This document shows, in pieces, positions 35,181-42,995 of a DNA stretch of 64,000 nt. The translations under genes were made by a program, and so were the position numbers. Below the pieces are notes generated by a model, which was not told the origin of the DNA, made no database searches, and worked only from the letters and a program-made list of their open reading frames with translations. Source of the stretch: JBCAXA01 sp038749025 (lineage in GTDB: Bacteria; Pseudomonadota; Gammaproteobacteria; Steroidobacterales; Woeseiaceae); assembly GCA_038749025.1 (NCBI GenBank), contig JBCDIL010000002.1, forward strand, positions 62,001 to 126,000, in the 5' to 3' direction. The stretch's first letter is position 1. Every line of letters starts with the position of its first letter.

Positions 35181-36241
35181 CAGCGTACCTCGAATGGCAT
35201 GTTGATCGTTGCGATCAGGCCGCGTGGGTGATTCGCACCCAGTGTTAGCGCCTGATTGTCGCCGTACAATTGCAACAGTCTTTCGCGAATGTTGCGTAGC
35301 CCCACGCCCGACGAACCTTGTCGACGGTCGCCTGTGAGCGCCATACCGGGCCCCGTGTCGGCAACCGAGATCGCCAAGGCGCCAGCATGTACTCGGGCCG
35401 TAATCCGAATTGCGCCGCCATCCTCCGCCGGTGCTATCGCGTATTTGATCGCGTTTTCGACTAAAGGTTGCAAAATCAAGCTCGGGACAAGCGCGTCGAG
35501 TGCCCCCGTCTCGACTTCTCGTTCCAACACCAGCCGGTCTTGGAATCGCACTTTCTCGATATCGAGGTACAAATCGATCGACTCCAGCTCCTTTCGCAGC
35601 GACACGCGGCTATTCGGATCGTTGTCTAGCGTGTAGCGCAAAAAGTCGCTCAGTCGCGTGACAGTCGTGTTGGCGGTCTCGTTTGACCGCTCCAGTATTA
35701 GCGTTGAGATGGCGTTCAGTGTGTTAAACAAAAAATGTGGATTCAGTTGATAACGCAGCATTTTCAGTTGCGCTTGGTGGGCGGCTGCCGTAGCCGCCAA
35801 GGTTTGGCGCATCTGGTCTTGATAGTGCTGGTAGTACTTGATTCCGTAGTAAAGCGCTGACCAACAGGCGAGCAGCCAAAAAGATGACAGCACACCATAG
35901 GTGTATTCAAGCCAGCTTTCGGGTTGCCAGTCTGTGTACTCCCACTGAATAAACAGAACGTTAATCCAGATGCGCCAGGCCAACGCAATAGCGAAACAGA
36001 CGGTGAGACTGCCGATCAAGCGTAGAGCGGGCGGCTTATCCCATAGCGCGCGATAGACATAGCGTAGAACGAGCGACAGGAGGAAGCCGATTAATCCAGC
36101 GAGGACGATCAGGTCGAACCAGCTGCGCTTCTCGCCAACGAACATGCTGATTGAGTTGGCGGCGATATAGCCGCCCCAACCGCATAATTGCAGGAACCAA
36201 AACAGCCGTCGGCTATCGGCAAGTAAAGACGCGACGGTCAT
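35180..36241 (-). CDS. LytS/YehU-type sensor histidine kinase
   Basis: A 353-aa membrane kinase. It has four hydrophobic segments (about residues 12-160) and then a His_kinase domain with the H-box QLNPHFLFNTLNAIS. The ATPase has N-box LVENAIKYAI, G1 box ADTGPGM and G2-like GVGLRNIRERL. It has no extracellular sensor domain, as is usual for the LytS/YehU-like group with short loops. The partner response regulator starts at the same base. ATG 36241 is chosen; longer frames up to 36352 overlap the SDR gene and add an Arg-rich, non-conserved stretch. Confidence 0.93.
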   Translation of the reverse strand: MTVASLLADSRRLFWFLQLCGWGGYIAANSISMFVGEKRSWFDLIVLAGLIGFLLSLVLRYVYRALWDKPPALRLIGSLTVCFAIALAWRIWINVLFIQWEYTDWQPESWLEYTYGVLSSFWLLACWSALYYGIKYYQHYQDQMRQTLAATAAAHQAQLKMLRYQLNPHFLFNTLNAISTLILERSNETANTTVTRLSDFLRYTLDNDPNSRVSLRKELESIDLYLDIEKVRFQDRLVLEREVETGALDALVPSLILQPLVENAIKYAIAPAEDGGAIRITARVHAGALAISVADTGPGMALTGDRRQGSSGVGLRNIRERLLQLYGDNQALTLGANHPRGLIATINMPFEVR

Positions 36242-36335
36242 GCGAAGTTCGCTCACAGTCCAACCGGATGGAGTGTAGCAATCGCGTCGTCGCCAGCGAT
36301 GGCGTTCGTAGCAGTATCGAAACGTCTGGTCGCAA

Positions 36336-37112
36336 CTAGCTGTGGCGAGCAACGCTAATGCTGTCTACCGCCTGGCACACTGGCATCAGTTCAATCCGAT
36401 TGACGTTAACGTGGGCCGGTTGCGCGACTACCCAGGCCACAGCGGCAGCGATATCGGCCGGCAACAGCGGCTCTGTACCGGCATAAACACTGGCGGCTTC
36501 ATCGTCATCACCGTGGAAACGAACATTCGAGAACTCACTGCCACCGACGAGTCCAGGCTCGATTAGTGTAGAACGGATGGCCGTACCCAATAAGTCGGCG
36601 CGTAAGTTCGCCGTAAACTGTGCGACAAACGCTTTGCTGGCGCCGTAGACATTCGAACCACGGTAAGCGTAGCGCCCCGCGGTCGATCCCATATTTATGA
36701 CGTGACCGGCGCCGCGTTCCAGCATTCTCGGCAGGACCTGCCGCGTTAACCAGACCAACGCGCGGCAATTGACGTCTATCATCGTGTCCCAATCGTCGAT
36801 GGCGGCCGCGGCGCTGCTGTCGAGTCCGAGGGCGAGACCGGCATTGTTCACCAGTATATCGATATCAGCAAAATCTGGCGGTAGCGTCGCGAGCGCTTGC
36901 GTGACTTGACCTCGATCGGTGATATCGGCGGCGACCGTGTGCAACCGATCGGACTGGGCGGCCGCGGCTAAGTCCGCGAGATGTTGTTCGCGCCGAGCCA
37001 AGGCGATGACCCGGTGCCCGTCCGCATGCAGCCGCTCAGCAATGGCCAGACCGATGCCGCTGGATGCCCCTGTCACTAGTGTTGTTGGACGAGAGTCTGT
37101 CGGATTCCTCAA
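36336..37112 (-). CDS. Short-chain dehydrogenase/reductase
   Basis: A 258-aa classical SDR. The cofactor motif is TGASSGIG (residues 14-21), then NNAGLA, and the active site has YGASK with a preceding Ser in GSTAGRYAYRG. The chain length is the usual one. NADP preference is suggested by the Arg-rich segment after the second strand (ALARREQHL), as in the YdfG/serine-dehydrogenase-like subgroup. The start is TTG 37112 with GGAG about 6 nt upstream; no ATG gives the full Rossmann fold. Substrate unknown. Confidence 0.9.
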   Translation of the reverse strand: MRNPTDSRPTTLVTGASSGIGLAIAERLHADGHRVIALARREQHLADLAAAAQSDRLHTVAADITDRGQVTQALATLPPDFADIDILVNNAGLALGLDSSAAAAIDDWDTMIDVNCRALVWLTRQVLPRMLERGAGHVINMGSTAGRYAYRGSNVYGASKAFVAQFTANLRADLLGTAIRSTLIEPGLVGGSEFSNVRFHGDDDEAASVYAGTEPLLPADIAAAVAWVVAQPAHVNVNRIELMPVCQAVDSISVARHS

Positions 37113-37182
37113 GGTTTACTCCTGGTTGTCGCCACAGTGCTTACCGGCATTCGTAACGATAACCAAATCGCAGGATTCGCGC

Positions 37183-38397
37183 ATGCAAGCGGCGACGGTT
37201 GATTACCGCAAACAAAGCCCAGCGAGGAGGGTTGTGCTGTTGGCCGGCTCGGCCGAGCGTGCCCGCCGTCTCGCCGCTTTACTGAGTTTCGACACGGAGT
37301 TCGCCACACGTATCGATGCGGTCACAAACATTGCCGCTGTCCATGCGGTCGTGTTCGCGCCCGATAACGTCGATGGCACGTGTGCCAGTGCGGCCCAGCG
37401 CTTGCGCCAGGCGAACCCGCAGTGTTTGCGGATATTGATTTACGTCGATCCCATCAGTCTGACGGCGCGCGCGTGCGACTTTATGCATCAAGTGCTGTCG
37501 CGCGAGCGGGCTATCGATGAGCTCGATCAACGCCTGCAACGCTGCTTTCAACTGCGTGATCTGTTCGCGCGGGCGGGGCACACCGATGATCTGACGGGCC
37601 TTGAGGCATTGCCGTCGCTACCGGCCGTGTACAACGAGTTCATACGGGTCAGCAACAGTGAGGTCATCGACTTCGCCGATATCGCTGCCGTGATTCAAAA
37701 TGATCTGGCGTTGACGGCGCGCATCGTCGGGCTGGCCAATTCGGCCGCCTTCGCGGTTGGTGCGCCAATAACAACCATTGAGCGGGCCGTCGGACAACTG
37801 GGTCTGTGCATGGTCTCGGCGCTGGTCACGGCCACGTGTTTGTTCTCGACGTTGACCGATGCTCGCGAAGCCGAGCAGTTGGAGTCGGTATGGGCGCATT
37901 CGGATAAGGTGGCAAAGCTTGCCATCGAGCTTGCCGATGCGGAAGGGTTCGATGACGAGGCAGATCGGGCTGAGATCATGCAGGCTGGCCTGCTGCACGA
38001 CATTGGCCAGGTCGTTGTCATGACACAGTTGCCTGACGTTTACCGTCAGCTGCAGCAGCGTTCGTCGGCGGATTTCGGTGAGCGACTTGAGATCGAACGG
38101 CGCGAGCTTGGTGCAACCCACGCGGACATTGGCGCTTGTTTGCTGGCGTACTGGGGCATTAGTGCCCGGTCAATCGATGCTGTTGCATGCCACCACAACC
38201 CGGGCGCCGCTGCTGCCAGCGACGACATCGTGGCCACGAGTGTCCTGGCGGCAAATACTTTGCTCGCCACCGACGGTGCACTCGACAGCGGCGCGACGTT
38301 GACCGATACGGCGGTCGCTTATGCACTCGCCGGTGATTTCGGTGCGGAGCGGGTTACCCGTTGGTGCGCTCTAGTCGAGGCGTTCGTGCAACGCTAG
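37183..38397 (+). CDS. HDOD-domain signalling protein
   Basis: A 404-aa protein. Residues 1-130 look like a degenerate receiver-type domain (VVLLAGSAERARRLAALLSF; the phospho-Asp is not clear). Residues about 140-340 form an HDOD domain with LEALPSLPAVYNEFIRVSN, DIAAVIQNDLALTARIVGLAN and ITTIERAVGQLGL, followed by a C-terminal extension with HD-like pieces (LLHDIGQVV, ATHADIGACLLAYWG). HDOD proteins act as output or adaptor modules, often in motility or stress control. The divergent start to the SDR gene leaves about 70 bp. Confidence 0.85.
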   Translation: MQAATVDYRKQSPARRVVLLAGSAERARRLAALLSFDTEFATRIDAVTNIAAVHAVVFAPDNVDGTCASAAQRLRQANPQCLRILIYVDPISLTARACDFMHQVLSRERAIDELDQRLQRCFQLRDLFARAGHTDDLTGLEALPSLPAVYNEFIRVSNSEVIDFADIAAVIQNDLALTARIVGLANSAAFAVGAPITTIERAVGQLGLCMVSALVTATCLFSTLTDAREAEQLESVWAHSDKVAKLAIELADAEGFDDEADRAEIMQAGLLHDIGQVVVMTQLPDVYRQLQQRSSADFGERLEIERRELGATHADIGACLLAYWGISARSIDAVACHHNPGAAAASDDIVATSVLAANTLLATDGALDSGATLTDTAVAYALAGDFGAERVTRWCALVEAFVQR

Positions 38398-39308
38398 CCC
38401 GGACGGCTAAACCACGAGCGACAAGCCGCCGCAAAATTATCTGCGGCGGCCGGCTGAGTTCGAAGATACAGCGACGGCTCGATCAGCTCGACCTCCATAA
38501 CGGCGAACTGTCCGTCGATGTCGACCAGGTCGATACGCGCGAAGAGCAGCGGGCCGTCGAGACACCGGTATACATCTAGCGCGGTCTCGGTAAGACCGGG
38601 CGGTGGCTTTACGACACGGATGTCGCCGCCAAATTCTTCTTGAACACGAAAGTCGCCGGCGGTCGGTGTCTTCAAGATGCAGTGCGACAGCTCACCATCG
38701 AAAACGAAGACCGAGTACTCGCCTGGTGCGACCACGGAATCGACGAACGGTTGCAACATCCACGCGCTGGCGGCGTGCGCCGCGACGACCGGCGCTAGTT
38801 GTTCCTCTGGCATCGTGTCAGCGATCACGTAGGTGTTGTACGAACCGGCGCTGACCACTGGCTTGATCACGTGGTTTTGGCCGGCGCGTTGACCGAGTAG
38901 CGCCACGAGCGTCGCAAGGTCTAGCGACTCGCCGAAATGCGTCGGAACAATGCGTACGCCAGTTGCTTCGAGACGCTCGAGATAGCGTTTGTCAATATTG
39001 TCGCGTATCACGGCGAGCGGGTTGGCGAGTCGAGCGGACGATGTATCAATTTGCTCTAGCGTTGCCAAAAAGCCGGCGACATCGCGTTGATAGTCCCACG
39101 TCGAACGGACGATAACCCAATCAAACCGATTCCAGTCTTCGTCGGCGCGCCAGCTAATCGTTTCAACGCCGATACCCAATGCGGCGAGCGGTGCTATGGC
39201 GAGCTCATCATCACAATGACTGTCCAGGTGATCCATGCTGAGAAATGCGCACAGTCGGTCGTAATTTTTCGTCAATTCATTGGGTCTCTTCTTCGCGAAC
39301 CTCGGCAT
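38394..39308 (-). CDS. ATP-grasp family protein
   Basis: A 304-aa protein that resembles the group of ATP-grasp ligases seen beside RimK/glutathione-synthetase-like enzymes. N-terminal pattern DDELAIAPLAALGIGVETISW, WVIVRSTWDYQ and NPLAVIRDNIDKRYL, the ATP-binding strand HVIKPVVSAGSYNTY and metal-binding EVELIEPSLYL with nearby ARIDLV are all visible. The substrate is unknown. The start is uncertain: ATG 39308 (used here) or TTG 39275, because frames above 39308 overlap the divergent malic enzyme start. The stop overlaps the HDOD gene end by 4 nt. Confidence 0.78.
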   Translation of the reverse strand: MPRFAKKRPNELTKNYDRLCAFLSMDHLDSHCDDELAIAPLAALGIGVETISWRADEDWNRFDWVIVRSTWDYQRDVAGFLATLEQIDTSSARLANPLAVIRDNIDKRYLERLEATGVRIVPTHFGESLDLATLVALLGQRAGQNHVIKPVVSAGSYNTYVIADTMPEEQLAPVVAAHAASAWMLQPFVDSVVAPGEYSVFVFDGELSHCILKTPTAGDFRVQEEFGGDIRVVKPPPGLTETALDVYRCLDGPLLFARIDLVDIDGQFAVMEVELIEPSLYLRTQPAAADNFAAACRSWFSRPG

Positions 39309-39348
39309 AATACGCGGGATCAGCGCACGGGCAATGGCAATAACTATG

Positions 39349-40953
39349 ACCAATAAACGCGGTTACGACGTCCTCACCGACCGGCATCTCAACAAGTCGA
39401 CTGCCTTCACGGAGGAGGAGCGCGACCGTTACGGATTGCGTGGGCTGTTGCCGCCGGCGGTTGGCAGTCAGAACACGCAGCTTTCACGCGTTCTTGAGAA
39501 CCTACGCCGCAAACGGGACGATATCGAGCGCTACGTGTTCTTGATGGCGCTGCAATCACGGAATGAGCGCTTGTTCCTGAAAACGATCATCGAGAACATC
39601 GAAGAGACGCTACCGTTGATTTATACGCCCACTGTCGGTCAGGCCTGTCTCGAGTTCGCCCACATCTATCGGCAAGAACGCGGTTTGTATGTCACGGCGG
39701 CCGACCGCGGCCGGGTTGCCGATCTGCTATTGAATTGGCCGGAGGAGGAGATCGACGTTGTTGTCGTCACAGACGGCGAGCGGATCTTGGGTCTTGGCGA
39801 TCTTGGCGCCAACGGGATGGGTATTCCGGTGGGTAAGCTCGCTTTGTACGCAGCGTGCGCAGGCATTGATCCGGCGCGGTGTTTGCCCGTGATGTTGGAC
39901 GTAGGTACCAACAACGAGTCATTGCGCAACGATCCGCTGTACCTAGGTCTCAATCAGCCTCGCTTACGCGACGACGCGTATCTGTCATTGGTCGACGAAT
40001 TTATTGACGCCGTCCGTATTCGCTGGCGTGGTGCCCTCATTCAATTCGAGGACTTCGCAACGCCGAATGCCTACCGCTTGCTGAACCGTTACCGCGATCA
40101 GACCCTGTGTTTTAACGACGATATCCAAGGCACTGCGGCCGTCGCGACCGGCGGTATCCTCGCAGCGACGCGCCTAGCAGGGACAGACTTGGCCGACATG
40201 CGTATCGTTTTCTTGGGCGCTGGCTCTGCGGCCACCGGTATTGCGGATCTGTTGGTAAAAGCGCTGGAAGCCGCCGGACTCGACAACGAAGCGGCACGCC
40301 AGCGCTTGTGGTTCGTTGATTTACACGGTTTGGTCCATTCGGCGAGAGATGATTTGGCGCCCCATAATTTACCGTACGCGCACGATCACGAGCCCGGCGA
40401 TCTGATCGCGACACTGCGCTCGATCAAGCCGCATGCCTTGATTGGCGCGACCGGTGCACCCGGCGTCTTTACGCGCGACGTGCTTGAGTTGATGGCCGCA
40501 TTAAACGAGCAGCCGATCATCTTCGCACTATCGAACCCGACCTCACGGGCCGAGTGCACGGCAGAGGAGGCTTACCATGCAACCCAGGGCCGCGCGGTTT
40601 TCGCTAGCGGATCGCCGTTCGGACCGGTTGACTATCACGGTCGCCGGCGCATTCCCGGGCAGGGCAATAACGTCTACATCTTCCCCGGTATCGGTCTTGG
40701 TGCTCTTGCGGTTCAAGCGCGCGGCATCAACGATGCGATGTTTCTCGCCGCCGCGCATGCCTTGGCCGATCACGTTTCCGACGAGGCCCTCGCTGACGGT
40801 ACGGTTTACCCGCCGCTGCCGACGATTCGCGCGGTTTCGCGCTCGGTAGCCATCGCTGTCGGGCAAGCCGCTATCGATACCGGGCTCGCACAGTCGGAGC
40901 CTGGCGACTTGGCTGCCACGATCGATGCGTTGATGTTAGATCCGACGTATTGA
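39349..40953 (+). CDS. NAD-dependent malic enzyme
   Basis: A 534-aa malic enzyme (decarboxylating malate to pyruvate and CO2 with NAD). Motifs are LIYTPTVGQACLEFA, the malate/metal region TDGERILGLGDLGANGMGI, FNDDIQGTAAVATGGILAA and the NAD site FLGAGSAATGIADL. A C-terminal FPGIGLGALAVQARGI stretch completes the SfcA/MaeA type of about 530-560 residues. It replenishes pyruvate or supports growth on C4 acids. ATG 39349 gives the conserved start NKRGYDVLTD. It begins next to the divergent ATP-grasp gene. Confidence 0.95.
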   Translation, partial: TNKRGYDVLTDRHLNKSTAFTEEERDRYGLRGLLPPAVGSQNTQLSRVLENLRRKRDDIERYVFLMALQSRNERLFLKTIIENIEETLPLIYTPTVGQACLEFAHIYRQERGLYVTAADRGRVADLLLNWPEEEIDVVVVTDGERILGLGDLGANGMGIPVGKLALYAACAGIDPARCLPVMLDVGTNNESLRNDPLYLGLNQPRLRDDAYLSLVDEFIDAVRIRWRGALIQFEDFATPNAYRLLNRYRDQTLCFNDDIQGTAAVATGGILAATRLAGTDLADMRIVFLGAGSAATGIADLLVKALEAAGLDNEAARQRLWFVDLHGLVHSARDDLAPHNLPYAHDHEPGDLIATLRSIKPHALIGATGAPGVFTRDVLELMAALNEQPIIFALSNPTSRAECTAEEAYHATQGRAVFASGSPFGPVDYHGRRRIPGQGNNVYIFPGIGLGALAVQARGINDAMFLAAAHALADHVSDEALADGTVYPPLPTIRAVSRSVAIAVGQAAIDTGLAQSEPGDLAATIDALMLDPTY

Positions 40954-40973
40954 CGCGCATTTTTGGATCGCGG

Positions 40974-41000
40974 TCGGCGGTGCTACTATCAGCGGCGGTC
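40974..41000 (+). promoter_or_regulatory. Possible promoter of yegP-like gene
   Basis: TACTAT upstream of the YegP-like start is a near-consensus -10 hexamer at about 40984-40989. The -35 match is poor (TTTTGG, 17 nt upstream), so activation by another factor is possible. Confidence 0.3.
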
Positions 41001-41022
41001 TTGTCCTACCGGAGATAACAAC

Positions 41023-41355
41023 ATGGCGGCTAAATTCGAAATTTATAAAGACAAAGCGGGCGAATTCCGTTTCCGGCTGAAAGCTGGCAACGGCGAGAAC
41101 ATTCTGGCGAGCGAAGGCTACAAAGCGAAGTCGAGCTGCAAGAACGGAATCGAGTCGGTTCGCAAGAATTCGGCAGATAAAAAGCGTTTCGAAGTCTCAA
41201 AAACGCGCGCTGGAAAATTCAAGTTCAACCTGAAAGCGAGCAATGGCCAGGTCGTTGGTACAAGTCAGTCGTACGCAACAGAGGCTTCTTGTGAGAACGG
41301 CGTTGCTTGCGTCAAGAAAGACGCGCCGAAGGCTGTGGTCGAAGACAAGAGCTGA
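41023..41355 (+). CDS. YegP family protein (two DUF1508 repeats)
   Basis: A 110-aa protein made of two tandem DUF1508 units: FEIYKDKAGEFRFRLKAGNGENILASEGY and the partner FEVSKTRAGKFKFNLKASNGQVV, each ending in an SCKNGIESV or SCENGVACV helix. YegP-like proteins are small cytoplasmic proteins, often linked to stress conditions, without a firm biochemical role. ATG 41023 is chosen because a longer frame from 40963 lacks similarity. The stop is followed by a very strong hairpin. It has its own promoter region after malic enzyme. Confidence 0.92.
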   Translation: MAAKFEIYKDKAGEFRFRLKAGNGENILASEGYKAKSSCKNGIESVRKNSADKKRFEVSKTRAGKFKFNLKASNGQVVGTSQSYATEASCENGVACVKKDAPKAVVEDKS

Positions 41356-41365
41356 CGCGAATGGG

Positions 41366-41394
41366 CCGGGGTGATCGCATTGCGATCGCCCCGG
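41366..41394 (+). terminator. Strong hairpin after yegP-like gene
   Basis: A 13-bp stem with one G-T wobble and a 3-nt loop: the left arm starts CCGGGG, the right arm ends CCCCGG. No T-run follows, so it is either a weak terminator or an RNA-stabilising hairpin at the 3' end of the transcript. Confidence 0.5.
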
Positions 41395-41447
41395 TTCCGT
41401 GACCTGCGTTGCATCATTTTGTCATGTTACCGACGTAAGCTAGCTAC

Positions 41448-41747
41448 ATGGACGAGCCAATCGACGAATCTCTGAGCTTGCGTGAACGCGTCGAACGCCA
41501 CTTGCCGCGTTGGCAAAGCTGGTACCCCAGTGTTTTTGATGCGGCCCGTGACCTTGGATTAATTCGCGCGGAGGTCTGCCCGCCGTCACAACTGTTGTTG
41601 TCGAACCGGCATAGCCGCGTCCGTCACGACGCACAGGCTGCGCACCGTGAGCAATGGGGCGTTGGCAACGAAGACGTCAGCACCCGCTCTCCCGAACCAC
41701 GTTCTTCGAGACGGCGCCGCAAAAAGAAAGGCCGCGAACAGCGCTAG
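41448..41747 (+). CDS. Small hypothetical protein with basic tail
   Basis: A 99-aa soluble protein: an N-terminal helical part (LSLRERVERHLPRWQSWYPSVFDAARDLGLIRAEV), then a disordered Arg/Lys-rich end (RSSRRRRKKKGREQR). The basic tail suggests nucleic acid or membrane-surface binding, but no domain is recognised. ATG 41448 has no strong ribosome site. The last codons and stop lie inside the hairpin of the minus-strand terminator at 41721-41759, so the two genes are convergent and overlapping at their 3' ends. Confidence 0.5.
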   Translation: MDEPIDESLSLRERVERHLPRWQSWYPSVFDAARDLGLIRAEVCPPSQLLLSNRHSRVRHDAQAAHREQWGVGNEDVSTRSPEPRSSRRRRKKKGREQR

Positions 41748-41759
41748 CTGCCGCGGCCT
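41721..41759 (-). terminator. Rho-independent terminator of the minus-strand small gene
   Basis: Read on the minus strand, AGGCCGCG and CGCGGCCT form an 8-bp stem, extended inside by CAGC/GCTG around a 4-nt loop. It is followed by a T-rich stretch TTTCTTTTT. It ends the short transcript that starts about 41913. Confidence 0.8.
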
Positions 41760-41770
41760 CCCGTGAGTAC

Positions 41771-41796
41771 GATCAACGCAGATCTATTCGTTGATC
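41771..41796 (-). repeat. Hairpin inside the small transcript
   Basis: GATCAACG and CGTTGATC form a perfect 8-bp stem with a 10-nt loop, between the small frame's stop and the terminator. It may be a structured 3' region of the minus-strand RNA. Confidence 0.45.
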
Positions 41797-41809
41797 AGCT
41801 GCTTCGGCG

Positions 41810-41884
41810 TCACTCCGATACAACCTCTCTCCGACACGGTTGAAACGTGTGTCTGTCGTTAATGCGATCAATCTCACTAGACAC
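41810..41884 (-). CDS. Candidate 24-codon small protein with near-perfect ribosome binding site
   Basis: A short frame starting at GTG 41884 and ending TGA 41810, encoding a charged 24-residue peptide (starts VSSEIDRINDRHTF, ends RREVVSE). In front of it AAGGAGGTGATCC (41887-41899, minus strand) matches the complete anti-Shine-Dalgarno sequence of 16S rRNA over 13 nt, with the AAGGAGG block ending 8 nt before the start. It has its own promoter (41920-41948) and terminator (41721-41759), giving a transcript of about 190 nt. No known peptide family is recognised. It could be a small protein gene, a leader peptide or a regulatory RNA with an anti-ribosome motif. Confidence 0.55.
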   Translation of the reverse strand: MSSEIDRINDRHTFQPCRREVVSE

Positions 41885-41919
41885 TTGGATCACCTCCTTT
41901 CTGCAGCGGGAACCCTTTG

Positions 41920-41948
41920 AGTATGGCGCGCTGCTAACGAAATGCCAA
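41920..41948 (-). promoter_or_regulatory. Sigma-70-like promoter for the small transcript
   Basis: On the minus strand TTGGCA (41943-41948) and CATACT (41920-41925) are separated by exactly 17 nt. Each hexamer has one mismatch to the consensus. The transcription start would be near 41913, shortly upstream of the ribosome binding site, and the promoter lies between the LysR stop and the small frame. Confidence 0.65.
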
Positions 41949-41987
41949 GACCTGTGTCGCAGTGTCGCAGTTTCGTTCTTACCCCGG

Positions 41988-42878
41988 TCAGGCGGCGATG
42001 TTTGCGCCGCTGATCCAATCCGCTCTAGCGCTCAATTTCTCAACCAAGTAATCACGAAACGCGCGCACGCGTGCTGTGGAGCGAAGGTCAACATGCGTCA
42101 ATACCCACAGCCCGGGTCGCGGCGTGTCTTCGTAGACAACCAAGCGTTCCAGGCCGGCCGTCATCTCGCCGATCACGATCGGCATCGCGGTCGCGCCAAG
42201 GCCTTGTAGCGCCGCTTCGACTTTTCCAGGCAGCGTATTGCAGCTGTGTATCGCCGTGCAGTCGGGCATAAAGTCGCTAACCCAGTCGCGGCGCAAGAAC
42301 CCGCCCGTGCTGACAATGACGGCAAGCGAGCGATCGCCCATTCGCCAACGTTCCGCCAGCGGCGGGCTCGCGTAGACGCCCATTCCGAGATCGCAAATGC
42401 GCTTGCCGACTACATTCGGTGGCGGTTGTACCGTCACCCGTATTGCGACGTCCGCCTCCCGCGTGGCGAGATCGAGCGTCTCATTGCTTACCAAAATAGA
42501 TAACTCGATGCCCGGGTAGACCTGTGCAAAACCCGCGATTGTTTGCACCAGCATCGCCTGCATCCCCGCGTCGCCGCACGTCACTTTGATCGTACCGGTC
42601 AGTTCGCTCGCGTTTTTCATCGCATCGAGCGTGAGTTGCCGCGCGTTGTCTTGCATCTGCTCAGCGGCTTCGAGGATCTGCTCACCGGCCATCGACAGGA
42701 CCCAACTGGAGTTTGGGGCCCGGTCGAAAAGCGGCGTACCGAGGGCTTTCTCCAACGCGGCGATCCGCCGGCTGACCGTGCTCTGGTTGACACTTAGGGC
42801 AGCCGATGCGGCCGCCAAGGTTCGCGCCTCAACAACGGCGAGGAAATAGCGGATGTCGTCCCAATCGAATGGCTGCAT
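41988..42878 (-). CDS. LysR-family transcriptional regulator
   Basis: A 296-aa LysR protein. The N-terminal winged helix-turn-helix is FLAVVEARTLAAASAALSV, then NQSTVSRRIAALEKALGTPLFDR (residues 10-55). The C-terminal effector-binding domain starts near residue 92 (GTIKVTCGD). The effector cannot be predicted. It is divergent from the secreted-protein gene at 42996; the intergenic region contains inverted repeats that fit an autoregulatory LysR operator. Its 3' end is followed on the same strand by the small transcription unit. Confidence 0.94.
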   Translation of the reverse strand: MQPFDWDDIRYFLAVVEARTLAAASAALSVNQSTVSRRIAALEKALGTPLFDRAPNSSWVLSMAGEQILEAAEQMQDNARQLTLDAMKNASELTGTIKVTCGDAGMQAMLVQTIAGFAQVYPGIELSILVSNETLDLATREADVAIRVTVQPPPNVVGKRICDLGMGVYASPPLAERWRMGDRSLAVIVSTGGFLRRDWVSDFMPDCTAIHSCNTLPGKVEAALQGLGATAMPIVIGEMTAGLERLVVYEDTPRPGLWVLTHVDLRSTARVRAFRDYLVEKLSARADWISGANIAA

Positions 42879-42931
42879 TTTTGCAATAACTTTTCTTGAA
42901 AAGACTGTCGATCTTGCGATTTTGCAAAAAT
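42877..42931. promoter_or_regulatory. Inverted repeats, probable LysR operator
   Basis: ATTTTTGCAA (42877-42886) and its exact inverse TTGCAAAAAT (42922-42931) flank a second perfect repeat CTTTTC-TT-GAAAAG (42890-42903). They lie in the LysR/secreted-protein divergent region, the usual place for a LysR binding site; the left arm covers the LysR start codon. Confidence 0.55.
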
Positions 42932-42995
42932 ATAGTGGAAGCGTTCGTAACGCAAGCCCTGATTTTGGGCCCCAATTTTTGCTTGGAGAATGACG

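Noticed and set aside
36242..36352. Longer start for the histidine kinase
   Set aside because: The added residues are Arg- and Cys-rich, overlap the end of the SDR gene and do not resemble kinase N-termini; the membrane part starts after ATG 36241.
41887..41899. Fragment of a 16S rRNA 3' end (GGATCACCTCCTT on the plus strand)
   Set aside because: Nothing upstream on the plus strand resembles the 16S helix 45 region, and on the minus strand the same bases form a ribosome binding site at ideal spacing to a start codon with a promoter and terminator around it.
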